A stretch of DNA of 45,048 bases. Source: Sphingopyxis sp. Lineage in GTDB: Bacteria; Pseudomonadota; Alphaproteobacteria; Sphingomonadales; Sphingomonadaceae. Below the pieces are notes generated by a model, which worked only from the letters and a program-made list of their open reading frames with translations, searched no databases and was not told the DNA's origin. The DNA is taken from positions 1 to 45,048 of the forward strand of contig JAEULK010000106.1 of the NCBI GenBank assembly GCA_016793775.1, read 5' to 3'. Position 1 is the first letter of the stretch. The number at the start of each line of letters is the position of its first letter. A program made the translations under genes and the position numbers. Shown piece by piece: positions 25,673 through 33,477 of this stretch.

Positions 25673-26608
25673 GCGCCGGAGCCTTCGATCGGGCCGCGGC
25701 CGACCTCGCCCGCTTGCCACGCGGCCCAGCTCTCCTCGCTGTAGGCGGCGGCAAATTCGCGTTCGAGTTGCTGGATGTCGCGCTGGACGCGGCGGCGAAT
25801 GCGGTCGCGTTCGCCGAGGGTGGGGCCGCCCCGCATGGAGACGGGATTGGGGATGCCGTAGGGGCGGTCGAGGACGGGCGGGCGCGCGGCTTGCCAGGCC
25901 TCGGCCCGGTCGCGCAGCGTTTGGGCGACGAGGCGCAGGTCGCCGCGCGCGATCGTGCCGCTGCCGGGGACGGTCGCGCCCGGCTCGCCCTCGACGAGAT
26001 GGTCTTCGTAGCGGGCGAACCAGATTTCGTCGCATTCGCCCGCGCTGCCGTCGGGGTCGTGCGCGGGCGGGTGCCACTCGGCGTGGGTCAGGTCGCCGCC
26101 TTCGGCTTCCTCCCAGTCGACAGTGCCCGCTTCGGCGGCGAGCGGGACGATCATGTCGGGGTGGTACATATGCCATTCGTGCTTGTACGGGTTGAGATAG
26201 GCGTCGGCGGCGCGCAGCGCGTCCCAATCGGTGCCGGGGCCGGTGAGCAGGTTCCAGGCGGCGCACTTGACCGGGTCGTGCGAAATCTTGCGCAGATAGA
26301 AGGTGCGGATGATGCGCAGGCGATCGTCGAGTTCGGTCGCCTGTGCCTTTTCCCTTTTGTTATATTCGAAGCGGCGCTGGCGCTCTTCGGCCTGGCGCTC
26401 GTCGGCCCATTCCTGGCGCCAGCGTTCGCGCAGGCGGCGGACGGCGTGGGGGACGGCGGCGGGACGCCGTCGATGATGAGGTGGCCGGCGAAGCTTTCGG
26501 GCATATGCGCGGCGGCGATATGCTGCATCGCGCGGATGTTCGGGCGGCGGCGCTCCATGGTGACGCGGCCCTCGCGCGACCAGGTTTCGGGGACGCCGTA
26601 GATGGCAT
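25669..26608 (-). pseudogene. hypothetical gene, apparently frameshifted
   Basis: Two protein-like segments lie in different frames. The first runs IYGVPETWSREGRVTMERRR to FAGHLIIDGVPPP (about 26600-26460); the second from VPHAVRRLRERWRQEW to the stop at 25669 (about 260 residues, Trp- and charge-rich). One missing base in the C-rich stretch near 26450-26465 joins them. A well-placed AAGGA precedes an ATG at 26608 that is also one base out of frame; ATG 26558 is in frame with the first segment. No domain recognised. It overlaps the small gene downstream by ATGA. Confidence 0.55.
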
Positions 26609-26758
26609 CGCGGGTCCTTTCGGTTCGTCGAGTTGATAGAACGAGCCATATAGGAATAAAGTAGGAATACGATTTCTCCTCTGCGGTTGGCAGGGCCCGA
26701 TTGCCAGCGGGGCGGGCGGGGCCTATCTTCCACCCCGGACGCGGCAGCGGAGGCGGCG

Positions 26759-27391
26759 ATGGCGGCGACGGCGGACGGGGAGCGGCGGCAGGCACTGGCC
26801 GATATCGTAGTGCACAGCCGGCTGGCCGACGGGACGGCGGTGTGCCTGCGCACCATCACCCCCGACGATGCGCCGCTGCTGCGCGCGGGGATCGCGGCCT
26901 TGTCGGCGGAGTCGCGCTACCTGCGCTTTTTCTCGCCCGCGAAGGCGCTGCCCGATGCGGTGATCGAACGGCTGGTCGATGTCGACGGGCACGACCATAT
27001 CGGCTGGGGGGCGCTGTGCGCCGAGTGCGAGGGCACGCCGGCGATCGGCGCGGTGCATGCGGTGCGGATGGCGGGGCGGTCGGCGACCGGCGGTGCGATG
27101 GCCGAATATTCGGTCGCGGTGGCCGACGCCTTTCAGGGGCAGGGGCTGGGGCGGATGCTGACCGCGGCGCTGCTGATCGACTGCCGCGCCGAGGGGCTGG
27201 AGACGCTCGACCTGCATATCCTGTCGGAGAATGTCGCGGCAAAACATCTGGTCAAGGCGCTGGGCGCGACATGGAAGGGCGAGGCGGCGGGGGTAACCGA
27301 ATATTGGCTCGACATCGCGGGGGCGCTGACCGCGCTGCGCGGCGACGATGCGACGCGCGGGGTGCAGGATGTGTTCGCGCAGCTGATGTGA
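26759..27391 (+). CDS. GNAT-family N-acetyltransferase
   Basis: A 210-aa acetyltransferase that moves acetyl from acetyl-CoA to an amine. The acetyl-CoA loop is in VADAFQGQGLGRML, followed by the helix and LHILSENVAAKHLVKALGA typical of the fold. N-terminal residues 15-60 resemble the acetyltransferase domain of protein-lysine acetyltransferases (VCLRTITPDDAPLL, ESRYLRFFSP). GGAGG lies five bases before the ATG at 26759; a TTG at 26687 would add a low-complexity leader. It diverges from the frameshifted pair. Target unknown. Confidence 0.85.
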   Translation: MAATADGERRQALADIVVHSRLADGTAVCLRTITPDDAPLLRAGIAALSAESRYLRFFSPAKALPDAVIERLVDVDGHDHIGWGALCAECEGTPAIGAVHAVRMAGRSATGGAMAEYSVAVADAFQGQGLGRMLTAALLIDCRAEGLETLDLHILSENVAAKHLVKALGATWKGEAAGVTEYWLDIAGALTALRGDDATRGVQDVFAQLM

Positions 27392-27452
27392 CCGGTCGCC
27401 ACGCCGCCCGCTTGCCGCTATGCGGGGGCGCGAGGATGCAGGAGCGACAGGC

Positions 27453-28376
27453 ATGCGGCGGATGATGGCGATGGCGATACTGGCCGCGGCGCTGGTCGGC
27501 TGCTCGGCTCCCGGGGTGACACAGGAGGGCGCGGTGCCGCAAAAACCGATCATGCTGTGGGGCGATCTGCTGGGGCGGCCGCAGCCGAAACCCGATGCGA
27601 CGCTGAGCTATGGCACGGATGATTTGCAACTGGTCGATGTGTGGGTGCCCGCAAAGGACAAATGGGGCGAGGGGCCGTTTCCCGCGGTGATCATGATCCA
27701 TGGCGGTTGCTGGCAGACTGCGGTCGCCGAGCGCGACATCATGAACTGGATCGCCGACGATTTGCGCAGCCACGGCGTCGGGGTGTGGAACATCGAATAT
27801 CGCGGGGTCGATCGCGGTGGCGGTTATCCCGGGACTTATGACGATGTCGGTGCGGCGGCGGATCTGTTCGTGCGTGAGGGCGCGCGATATGGGTTCAAGA
27901 CGGGTGCGCCGCGGATCGCGATCGGGCATAGCGCCGGCGGGCATCTGGCGCTGTGGCTGGCGCGGCGGCCGGGGCTGGCGGCGGACGATGGCTTGCGCGG
28001 GCGCGATCCGGTGACGATCGACCTTGCGATCAGCCAGGGCGGGCTGCCCGATTTGCGCGCGGGCGCGGCGAGCAGCGGTCATGCCTGCGGGGCCGAGGCG
28101 CCGCGCGATATGGCGCGCGGCGAGTTCGGGCGGACCTCGCCGCCCGAAATGCCCCTGGGCGATGCGACCGAGATGCAGTTCAACAATGCGCTGGACCATG
28201 TGACGCCGCCCGCGACGGGTGAGGCCTATGCCGCGGCGATGGCGAAGCGCGGGCGGACGGTGACGATGACGGTGACGCCGGGCGAAGGCCATGTCGAACT
28301 GATCGCACCCGACAGTGTGAGTTGGGCGAAGCAGCGCGCGGCGATCCTGGCCGCGTTCGGGATGGCGGCGAAGTGA
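27453..28376 (+). CDS. lipoprotein alpha/beta hydrolase, kynurenine formamidase/BD-FAE-like
   Basis: A 307-aa HGG-type alpha/beta hydrolase: HGGCW at 83-87 (oxyanion hole), nucleophile Ser160 in GHSAGG, and a late His in GEGHVEL. It has a lipoprotein signal with Cys17 (AALVGC). Its stop overlaps the GTG start of kynureninase (GTGA), a strong link to tryptophan breakdown, so hydrolysis of N-formylkynurenine to kynurenine is the likely job. The lipobox is odd because formamidase is normally cytosolic. A general esterase is the alternative. AGGAG precedes the start. Confidence 0.75.
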   Translation: MRRMMAMAILAAALVGCSAPGVTQEGAVPQKPIMLWGDLLGRPQPKPDATLSYGTDDLQLVDVWVPAKDKWGEGPFPAVIMIHGGCWQTAVAERDIMNWIADDLRSHGVGVWNIEYRGVDRGGGYPGTYDDVGAAADLFVREGARYGFKTGAPRIAIGHSAGGHLALWLARRPGLAADDGLRGRDPVTIDLAISQGGLPDLRAGAASSGHACGAEAPRDMARGEFGRTSPPEMPLGDATEMQFNNALDHVTPPATGEAYAAAMAKRGRTVTMTVTPGEGHVELIAPDSVSWAKQRAAILAAFGMAAK

Positions 28377-29602
28377 CGACGCTGGCCGAAGCGCGGGCGC
28401 TGGATGCGGCCGATGGACTGGCGCCATTGCGTGCGCGGTTCGTGAGACCCGAGCGGCTCATCTACCTCGACGGCAATTCGCTCGGCATGTTGCCCGCCGC
28501 CAGCGTCGCGGCGAGCGCCGATATGGTGGCGCGGCAATGGGGCGAGCGGCTGATCCGCAGCTGGAACGAGGGCTGGATCGAGGCGCCGGCGCGGATCGGG
28601 GCGCTGGTCGCGCCGCTGATCGGGGCCGCGGCGGACGAGGTCATCGTCTGCGATTCGACCAGTGTGAACCTGTTCAAGGCGATCGTCGCGGGCCTGCGCG
28701 AGGCGGGACGCCGTGACCCCAAAAGGACGGTGGTGGTCAGCGAGGCGGGCAATTTCCACACCGACCTGCATATCGCGGCGGGCGCGGTCGGCTGCGTGCC
28801 CGGCGCCGAGTTGCGCATCGTGCCGCGCGAAGGGCTGGCCGAGGCGCTGGGCGACGACACGGCGCTGCTGCTGCTCACCCATGTCCATTACAAGAGCGGC
28901 GCGCGCTTCGACATGGCTGAATGGACCGCGCGGGCGCAGACGGCGGGCGCGCTGATGCTGTGGGATTTGAGCCATAGCGCGGGGGCGGTGGCGGTCGATT
29001 TGAACCGCGCGGGCGCCGACCTCGCGGTCGGTTGCGGCTATAAATATCTGAACGGCGGGCCCGGCGCCCCGGCGTTCCTCTATGTCGCGAAGCGCTGGCA
29101 GGGCGGTCTGGGCAATCCGTTGTCGGGGTGGATGGGGCACGCGGCGCCGTTCGATTTCACCGACGATTATGCGCCCGCCGACGGCATGACGCGCTGGTTG
29201 ACGGGGACACCGCCGATGCTGGCGCTGGACGGCCTCGAAAGCGGATTGGCGCTGTGGCGCGGCATCGACATGCCCGCGGTCGAGGCGAAGTCGGCGGCGC
29301 TGTTCGACATATTGCTCGCGGCGGGGAGGCGCGCGGGACTCGACTGCGTGACCCCGCTCGACCCTGCGGCGCGGGGGAGCCATATCAGTTTTCGCCATGC
29401 CGAGGCTTATGGTGTGGTCCAGGCGCTGATTGCGCGCGACATCGTCGGCGATTTTCGCGCGCCCGACGTGGCGCGCTTCGGGCTGACGCCGCTGACGCTG
29501 AGCCATGAAGAGGTGTGGCAAGCCGGCGAGGCGCTGGCCGAGGTCGTGGCGGAGCGGGAATGGGACCGGCCCGAATATCGCATGCGGTCGGCGGTGACAT
29601 AG
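28373..29602 (+). CDS. kynU: kynureninase
   Basis: A 409-aa PLP enzyme that cleaves kynurenine to anthranilate and alanine. Seen are YLDGNSLGMLP at the N-terminus, SWNEGWIEAP, the PLP-binding region WDLSHSAGAVAVDL, and the Schiff-base Lys224 in GCGYKYLNGGPG followed by the family block LSGWMGH. The GTG start at 28373 is chosen for the 4-base overlap with the hydrolase gene; the longer reading lies entirely inside that gene. Together the two genes form a short kynurenine operon. Confidence 0.93.
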   Translation: MTTLAEARALDAADGLAPLRARFVRPERLIYLDGNSLGMLPAASVAASADMVARQWGERLIRSWNEGWIEAPARIGALVAPLIGAAADEVIVCDSTSVNLFKAIVAGLREAGRRDPKRTVVVSEAGNFHTDLHIAAGAVGCVPGAELRIVPREGLAEALGDDTALLLLTHVHYKSGARFDMAEWTARAQTAGALMLWDLSHSAGAVAVDLNRAGADLAVGCGYKYLNGGPGAPAFLYVAKRWQGGLGNPLSGWMGHAAPFDFTDDYAPADGMTRWLTGTPPMLALDGLESGLALWRGIDMPAVEAKSAALFDILLAAGRRAGLDCVTPLDPAARGSHISFRHAEAYGVVQALIARDIVGDFRAPDVARFGLTPLTLSHEEVWQAGEALAEVVAEREWDRPEYRMRSAVT

Positions 29603-29604
29603 CA

Positions 29605-30015
29605 CTATGTCGGCGGGTCGCCGAAGATGTTGGTTTCGGGCTGGCTGTCGGCGAGCAGAAAATAGAGCAGGATGAACGGTCCGCCATAAGGAAGCGCGAC
29701 GATGAGGAGCGCGAACCCATATCGGCCCGTATCGTGCATCCGGCGGATCAGCACCGAGAGCAGCACGATCAGCGGAAGGCAAATGTTCAGAATGGCGGCG
29801 ATCGCTTCAGCGATATGCGGCTGTGCGGAGTTGGCCGCAGGAAACAGCAGGCCGGCGCTGCCCAGACACCCCCAGATGGCGACGATCGCCAGGATTTGGA
29901 GCCAGGCCGGGAGACGCGCCAGGCGGCCGCGAAAATCGGGCGCATAGCCGAGGCTCCAGCGCAGCCAGCGCCCGGCTTTGCGGATGGGACCTGGCGGAGA
30001 GGCGATGTTATGTCG
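29605..30015 (-). CDS. DUF805-family membrane protein, start unclear
   Basis: Translating the minus strand between kynU and the J-like gene gives an open frame of about 136 codons. The DUF805 features are two or more hydrophobic segments (WLQILAIVAIWGCLG, LNICLPLIVLLSVL), RRMHDTGRYGF, and the ending NIFGDPP. DUF805 proteins are small inner-membrane proteins of unknown role. There is no in-frame ATG, GTG or TTG between the upstream stop (30018-30016) and the first membrane segment, so it uses a rare start, reads through, or is truncated. It sits directly behind the J-like gene. Confidence 0.6.
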   Translation of the reverse strand, partial: RHNIASPPGPIRKAGRWLRWSLGYAPDFRGRLARLPAWLQILAIVAIWGCLGSAGLLFPAANSAQPHIAEAIAAILNICLPLIVLLSVLIRRMHDTGRYGFALLIVALPYGGPFILLYFLLADSQPETNIFGDPPT

Positions 30016-30927
30016 TCACAGCCATCGGCTGGCCAGCGCGGCGATATTGGCGACGACGGCGGCGAGGATGAACCAGCCGAACCAGCTGACCCCGTCGGCG
30101 CGGGGCGCGGCGGGGTTTGATCGCTGGCGAACGACCGCCTCTTCCCAAAGCCGGACATGCGCGCGGTCGAGCGAGCGGAGTATGCCGGGGTTGTGGAAGC
30201 GCAGACTGTCGAGCATGTCCCCCATAAAGGGGCCGTAGAGCAGAAGATCGCCGCGTGCGATCGCGACCGGCGCGGGCTGTTCGAGCATCTTGTAGAGTGC
30301 GTTCCAGCGATGCGCGGGCGCGCGCAGGCGCTCGCTGGCCTCGAGATCGTTCAACCGTTGCAACGCGCCGGCGATGGCGGGATCGACGCGCATCATGCCG
30401 TCGAAGCGGCGCCAGCCGAACCGCTCCGCCGCCAAAGCAAGGATGGCGTCCGCGCGCGGCGCGGTTTCCACGATCAGCCGCGCCAGCCAAAGCTCGACCT
30501 CGCTTGCGAACCCGACATTGTCCATTGCGGCATGATCGAAAAGCGCGCGCGCCGCGCGTTCGGCGGCGCCCGCGTCGCGCTTTGCGCGGCGCCGGAAGAG
30601 TTCGGCGAGTTCGCTGCGGGGGTCGCGTTCGGGCGCAGGGACCGGTTGCGGTGGTGCGGACTTGGGCCGATCGACGACCACAGCGGCCGGCGTGGCCGCG
30701 GGCTCGGGTCCGGCGGCTTCGACGACGGGCATGCGAGCCGGGCGCGGCGCGGAATCGCCGTCGCTCTGCTGCCGGGCGAGATCGAAAGCAGCGCGCAGTT
30801 CCAGAAAGGCCTCGACCTCGCGGTCGGGGTCGATCGCCTTGAGCTTTGCGGCGTAGGCGCGCTTGATCGCCGTCATGTCCGATCCGGGCGAGCGGTCCAG
30901 GATCGTCCATGCCCGCCCGGGATGCAT
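30016..30927 (-). CDS. J-like-domain protein without HPD, C-terminal membrane anchor
   Basis: A 303-aa protein. Residues 5-50 resemble a J domain (AWTILDRSPGSDMTAIKRAYAAKLK in two parts), but the HPD tripeptide that activates DnaK reads DPD (33-35), so it probably does not stimulate Hsp70. A Pro/Ala-rich linker (about 60-105) leads to a helical region, then a C-terminal membrane segment WFGWFILAAVVANIAAL. A DUF805 gene follows at once. A TATAAT lies 12 bases before the ATG, so the mRNA could be almost leaderless. Function unknown. Confidence 0.75.
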   Translation of the reverse strand: MHPGRAWTILDRSPGSDMTAIKRAYAAKLKAIDPDREVEAFLELRAAFDLARQQSDGDSAPRPARMPVVEAAGPEPAATPAAVVVDRPKSAPPQPVPAPERDPRSELAELFRRRAKRDAGAAERAARALFDHAAMDNVGFASEVELWLARLIVETAPRADAILALAAERFGWRRFDGMMRVDPAIAGALQRLNDLEASERLRAPAHRWNALYKMLEQPAPVAIARGDLLLYGPFMGDMLDSLRFHNPGILRSLDRAHVRLWEEAVVRQRSNPAAPRADGVSWFGWFILAAVVANIAALASRWL

Positions 30928-30939
30928 CGACCGATGCCG

Positions 30940-30945
30940 ATTATA
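30940..30945 (-). promoter_or_regulatory. consensus -10 box before the J-like gene
   Basis: TATAAT reads on the minus strand here, 12 bases from the ATG at 30927. A start site 6-8 bases after the box would give a leader of only a few bases. No convincing -35 is seen. Confidence 0.4.
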
Positions 30946-30996
30946 AGCGATGGCCGATCCCCCTCTGCGCCAGCACCTCGCTATAGCGTCAGGGGC

Positions 30997-31104
30997 GGCC
31001 TGCCAAGATCGGGATTTGCGGGATCGCGGGAGCTAGTCCCTCCCGCCGCCGCGGGTCGCAGATCGGCGACGGGAGGGTGTAGCCGTGGCCGGTCTGGCAG
31101 GGCC
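30997..31104. other. unassigned potential structured RNA or cruciform
   Basis: Most of the stretch 30928-31258 holds no gene. Within it, GGCCTGCCAAGA (30997-31008) can pair with TCTGGCAGGGCC (31093-31104) with one bulge on each side. Inside, CCCTCCCGCCGCCG (31038-31051) pairs with CGGCGACGGGAGGG (31064-31077). The single mismatch is a G-U pair if the RNA is read from the minus strand. I could not match it to a known RNA class. Confidence 0.35.
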
Positions 31105-31200
31105 CCCGGATCCACATGCTCTGTTTAGCCGGCGCGCTGCGGCGGCGGCGTGACATGCGTCACAGGGCGAAAAAAATCCGAAAATCACGCGCCCACGACA

Positions 31201-31229
31201 AAGGGCGCCGGAATCGATCCGGCGCCCTT
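31201..31229 (-). terminator. terminator hairpin of the small lipoprotein gene
   Basis: AAGGGCGCCGG at 31201-31211 and CCGGCGCCCTT at 31219-31229 form an 11-bp stem with a 7-base loop, about 30 bases past the stop of the minus-strand lipoprotein gene. Only a short T run follows on the minus strand. Confidence 0.65.
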
Positions 31230-31258
31230 CACCCTGCCCTTTAGGGGAGGCAGCCCGA

Positions 31259-31534
31259 TTATTTCTTTTCGGGCGTCGCGCCGGGAACTTCCGACGGGGC
31301 GACTTCGCCATTGTCGTCCATGGCGTTGGCCTTTTCCTCGCCGGCGGCTTCGACGGCGTCAGCCTTTTCCTCGGTCGCTTCCTTCGCCTGGCCGTCGGGC
31401 ATTGCCTCGGCCTGCGCGTCGATGGCTTCGGCCTGAGCTTCGGCCTTGTCTTCGACCTTGTCGGCGGCCGGGCTCTGGCAGGCGCCGAGCGCGAGGGCGG
31501 AGGTGGCGGCGAGGGTGATGAGGATCTTACGCAT
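31259..31534 (-). CDS. small Ala/Glu-rich lipoprotein
   Basis: A 91-aa lipoprotein with a signal peptide ending at Cys19 (ALALGAC). The mature part is almost wholly Ala, Glu, Asp and Lys in irregular heptad-like arrangement (KVEDKAEAQAEAIDAQAEAM), expected to be helical or disordered. No domain is recognised; function is unknown, perhaps envelope spacing. The start at 31534 has GGGAG upstream. A terminator hairpin follows the stop. Confidence 0.7.
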   Translation of the reverse strand: MRKILITLAATSALALGACQSPAADKVEDKAEAQAEAIDAQAEAMPDGQAKEATEEKADAVEAAGEEKANAMDDNGEVAPSEVPGATPEKK

Positions 31535-31696
31535 AGTGAGTGGCTCCCGTGGTTGACTTGGGGGCTTAACGCGGGGTGAACGGGAGGGTTGCAAAGAAAA
31601 TGTCAAATGGCGGGAATGCCTTGGCTTTCCGTACATCCGGAAGCCTGTTGAAGAACCGGAATGCGCCAAGGCTCGCTCCCGCGCGTCGCCGACCGT

Positions 31697-32164
31697 TCAA
31701 TCTTTCGCTGCGCCGGCCCGCGTCGCGCGGACGAGATTGTCGCGCAGGCGGACGATCGATTGGTGGACGGGGTGGAAGTCGGCGCCGAGGCCGGTGGCGT
31801 CGAGCAGTGTGGCGCTGAAATCGCGGTCGAGCAGCGCGCGACCAGCGGCGGTCAGACTGAGGCGGACTTGGCGTTCGTCGGCGGGATCGCGGCGGCGCAC
31901 GATATAGCCCGCCGACTCGAGCTTCTTGAGCAAAGGGGTCAGCGTGTTCGATTCGAGGAACAGTTTGTCGCCGAGCGCCCCGACCGTCTGGTCGTCGCCG
32001 TCGCTGAGTGCGACGAGCGCGATATATTGGGTATAGGTCAGTCCCAGTTCGTCGAGGATCGGCTTATAGGCGCGGCCGAAGGCGAGGTTCGCCGAATAGA
32101 CGGCAAAGCACAGGAAATCGGGGAGTCCCGGCGCCTTGGCAGGGAACGGTTCGGGGGCGGTCAT
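31697..32164 (-). CDS. ohrR: OhrR-type MarR-family organic peroxide sensor
   Basis: A 155-aa winged-helix repressor. The N-terminal FLCFAVYSANLAFGRAYKP carries the peroxide-sensing Cys19, followed by the Tyr-containing GLTYTQYIALVAL helix and the wing RRRDPADERQVRLSLT, all typical of OhrR. Oxidation of Cys19 by organic hydroperoxide releases DNA. It is divergent from ohr, and two similar operator-like sites lie in the 158-bp gap, so it should control both genes. Confidence 0.93.
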   Translation of the reverse strand: MTAPEPFPAKAPGLPDFLCFAVYSANLAFGRAYKPILDELGLTYTQYIALVALSDGDDQTVGALGDKLFLESNTLTPLLKKLESAGYIVRRRDPADERQVRLSLTAAGRALLDRDFSATLLDATGLGADFHPVHQSIVRLRDNLVRATRAGAAKD

Positions 32165-32203
32165 GGTGGCGGTCTCCCTGATGGGTTCGTGTTTCCTATA
32201 TAG

Positions 32204-32224
32204 ATCGTATACGATTAAATCGGA
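32204..32224. promoter_or_regulatory. OhrR operator-like site 1
   Basis: ATCGTATACGATTAAATCGG contains the palindrome ATCGTATACGAT. It lies on the ohrR side of the gap and recurs with two changes at 32260. Confidence 0.6.
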
Positions 32225-32230
32225 AGGGGG

Positions 32231-32258
32231 TTGACGCCGAAAAGTCTTTCGCTATTTA
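32231..32258 (+). promoter_or_regulatory. ohr: putative ohr promoter
   Basis: TTGACG at 32231-32236 is followed after 16 bases by TATTTA at 32253-32258. Operator-like site 2 begins two bases after the -10, placed to block transcription of ohr. Confidence 0.5.
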
Positions 32259-32259
32259 T

Positions 32260-32280
32260 ATCGTATCCGATCTAATCGGA
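32260..32280. promoter_or_regulatory. OhrR operator-like site 2
   Basis: ATCGTATCCGATCTAATCGG matches site 1 at all but a few positions, in the same orientation, with starts 56 bp apart. It overlaps the expected start site of ohr. Confidence 0.6.
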
Positions 32281-32322
32281 CGAGATAAAAATGTTTCCAA
32301 CCCTCTTCCAAAGGAAAAGACC

Positions 32323-32718
32323 ATGACCGACAAGATCCTGTTCAGCGGCTCCACCCATACCGTCGGCGGCGCCGAAGGCTATGCGCGCGGCGTCGACGGC
32401 AATTTCGAGATCGAGCTGCCCGAACCGCACCCGGCGGCCGAAAATCTGTTCGCCGCCGCCTGGTCGGCGTGCTTCCTCGGGGCACTCGGACTCGTTGCCG
32501 GCCAGCGCAAGATCGCGCTGCCCGAAACCCCCTCGATCGATGCGACGATCGACCTGCTCCATCGCGGCGGCGGTTTCGAATTGCGCGCACGGCTGGACGT
32601 CGCCGTTCCCGGGATCGACCGCGCCGTCGCGCTGGACCTGATCGAAGCCGCGCACAAGGTCTGCCCCTATTCGAAGGCGATCGCGGGCAATATCGAGGTC
32701 GAACTCAACCTCGCCTGA
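32323..32718 (+). CDS. ohr: organic hydroperoxide resistance protein (Ohr)
   Basis: A 131-aa OsmC/Ohr thiol peroxidase that reduces organic hydroperoxides to alcohols in the cytoplasm. The reactive pair is Cys50 in WSACFLGAL and Cys114 in HKVCPYSKA, the second closing the disulfide. GRPHP-like ELPEPHPAAENLFAAA precedes the first Cys as usual. AAAGGA lies before the ATG. It is divergent from ohrR and ends at a strong hairpin. Confidence 0.95.
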   Translation: MTDKILFSGSTHTVGGAEGYARGVDGNFEIELPEPHPAAENLFAAAWSACFLGALGLVAGQRKIALPETPSIDATIDLLHRGGGFELRARLDVAVPGIDRAVALDLIEAAHKVCPYSKAIAGNIEVELNLA

Positions 32719-32744
32719 GGTCGCCGCGATCCAGTGATGGCACA

Positions 32745-32772
32745 AAAAAGGGCGCCCAGCGGCGCCCTTTTT
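32745..32772. terminator. bidirectional terminator between ohr and sciP
   Basis: AAAAAGGGCGCC (32745-32756) and GGCGCCCTTTTT (32761-32772) form a perfect 12-bp stem with a 4-base loop, flanked by A and T runs on both sides. It serves ohr (+) and sciP (-). Confidence 0.85.
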
Positions 32773-32794
32773 CCCTTTTTTTTCGCGCCCGCGA

Positions 32795-33094
32795 TCAGAA
32801 GCGCTGCTGGCGCTCGTAAAGGTCGCGATAGTGCTGGATGCGCGTCACGCGCAGCCCCGGCATGCCGCTGCGATCGATCGAACGCTGCCAGCTCGCGAAC
32901 TCCTCGAGCGTCAGGCTGTATCGTTCGCAGACCTCGTCGACGGTCAGCAGACCGCCGTTGACCGCCGCCACGACCTCTGCCTTGCGGCGAACGACCCAGC
33001 GCGTGGTGTTCGGCGGCGGCAGCGAATCGATGGTCAGCGGTTCCCCGAGGGGGCCAATGACCTGAGCTGGACGGATTTTCTGGTTTTCGATCAT
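32795..33094 (-). CDS. sciP: CtrA inhibitor SciP (DUF1153)
   Basis: A 99-aa winged-helix-like protein matching SciP: TRWVVRRKAEVVAAVNGGLL, then the helix VCERYSLTLEEFASWQ and the ending GLRVTRIQHYRDLYE. In Caulobacter SciP binds the cell-cycle regulator CtrA and blocks it from recruiting RNA polymerase after replication starts. ATG 33094 is preferred since GTGGA lies six bases before it; 33100 would overlap the upstream stop as ATGA. It follows the 126-aa gene on the same strand with touching ends. Confidence 0.9.
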   Translation of the reverse strand: MIENQKIRPAQVIGPLGEPLTIDSLPPPNTTRWVVRRKAEVVAAVNGGLLTVDEVCERYSLTLEEFASWQRSIDRSGMPGLRVTRIQHYRDLYERQQRF

Positions 33095-33096
33095 GT

Positions 33097-33477
33097 TCAT
33101 TCCACTTTTTCGCCGTCGGAGCGGGGGGTGTCCGACGCGAGAATGTCTACCGTGGAGGAGTTCAACATCGGCTGAAATCCTCTGGTAAACAGGCTGTTCA
33201 TAGTTTCGGGCAGAGCGGTCACTTCTTCCGACAGGTCGAAAAAGCGTGCCGGCCGGGGGCCGAACGCCGATGCGCCTGCCGACGTTCCACACAGCATCGC
33301 GCGCCGCGCCGACGCCAGGTCGGCTTGGGTGTCGTGCGCGTTGCCGGCGTGCAGCAGACCGGCGGTCGGCAGCACGGCCTGCCGCGCGGCGGACACGGCC
33401 AGGATGATGTCGAAGCCGGGCTTCGACAGGCTGGACGCACCGGCAAGGCGCGGAAGATCGGACGGGGCGAGGTTCAT
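33097..33477 (-). CDS. hypothetical protein upstream of sciP
   Basis: A 126-aa protein with no domain I recognise. It is Ala/Ser-rich at the start (LARLAG-like region), carries one Cys in AMLCGTSAGASAFG, and a polar C-terminus. No signal peptide is evident. Its stop overlaps or nearly touches the sciP start, so the two are likely translated from one message and may share cell-cycle control. The start at 33477 is the first ATG after the divergent promoter region; no strong ribosome site is seen. Confidence 0.5.
   Translation of the reverse strand: MNLAPSDLPRLAGASSLSKPGFDIILAVSAARQAVLPTAGLLHAGNAHDTQADLASARRAMLCGTSAGASAFGPRPARFFDLSEEVTALPETMNSLFTRGFQPMLNSSTVDILASDTPRSDGEKVE

Noticed and set aside
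26651-26669. Direct repeat TAGGAATA with 11-bp period upstream of the GNAT gene
   Set aside because: Only two short copies in an AT-rich promoter area; could be chance.
31150-31163. GTGACATGCGTCAC palindrome
   Set aside because: Could be an operator, but no gene starts nearby in the right direction.
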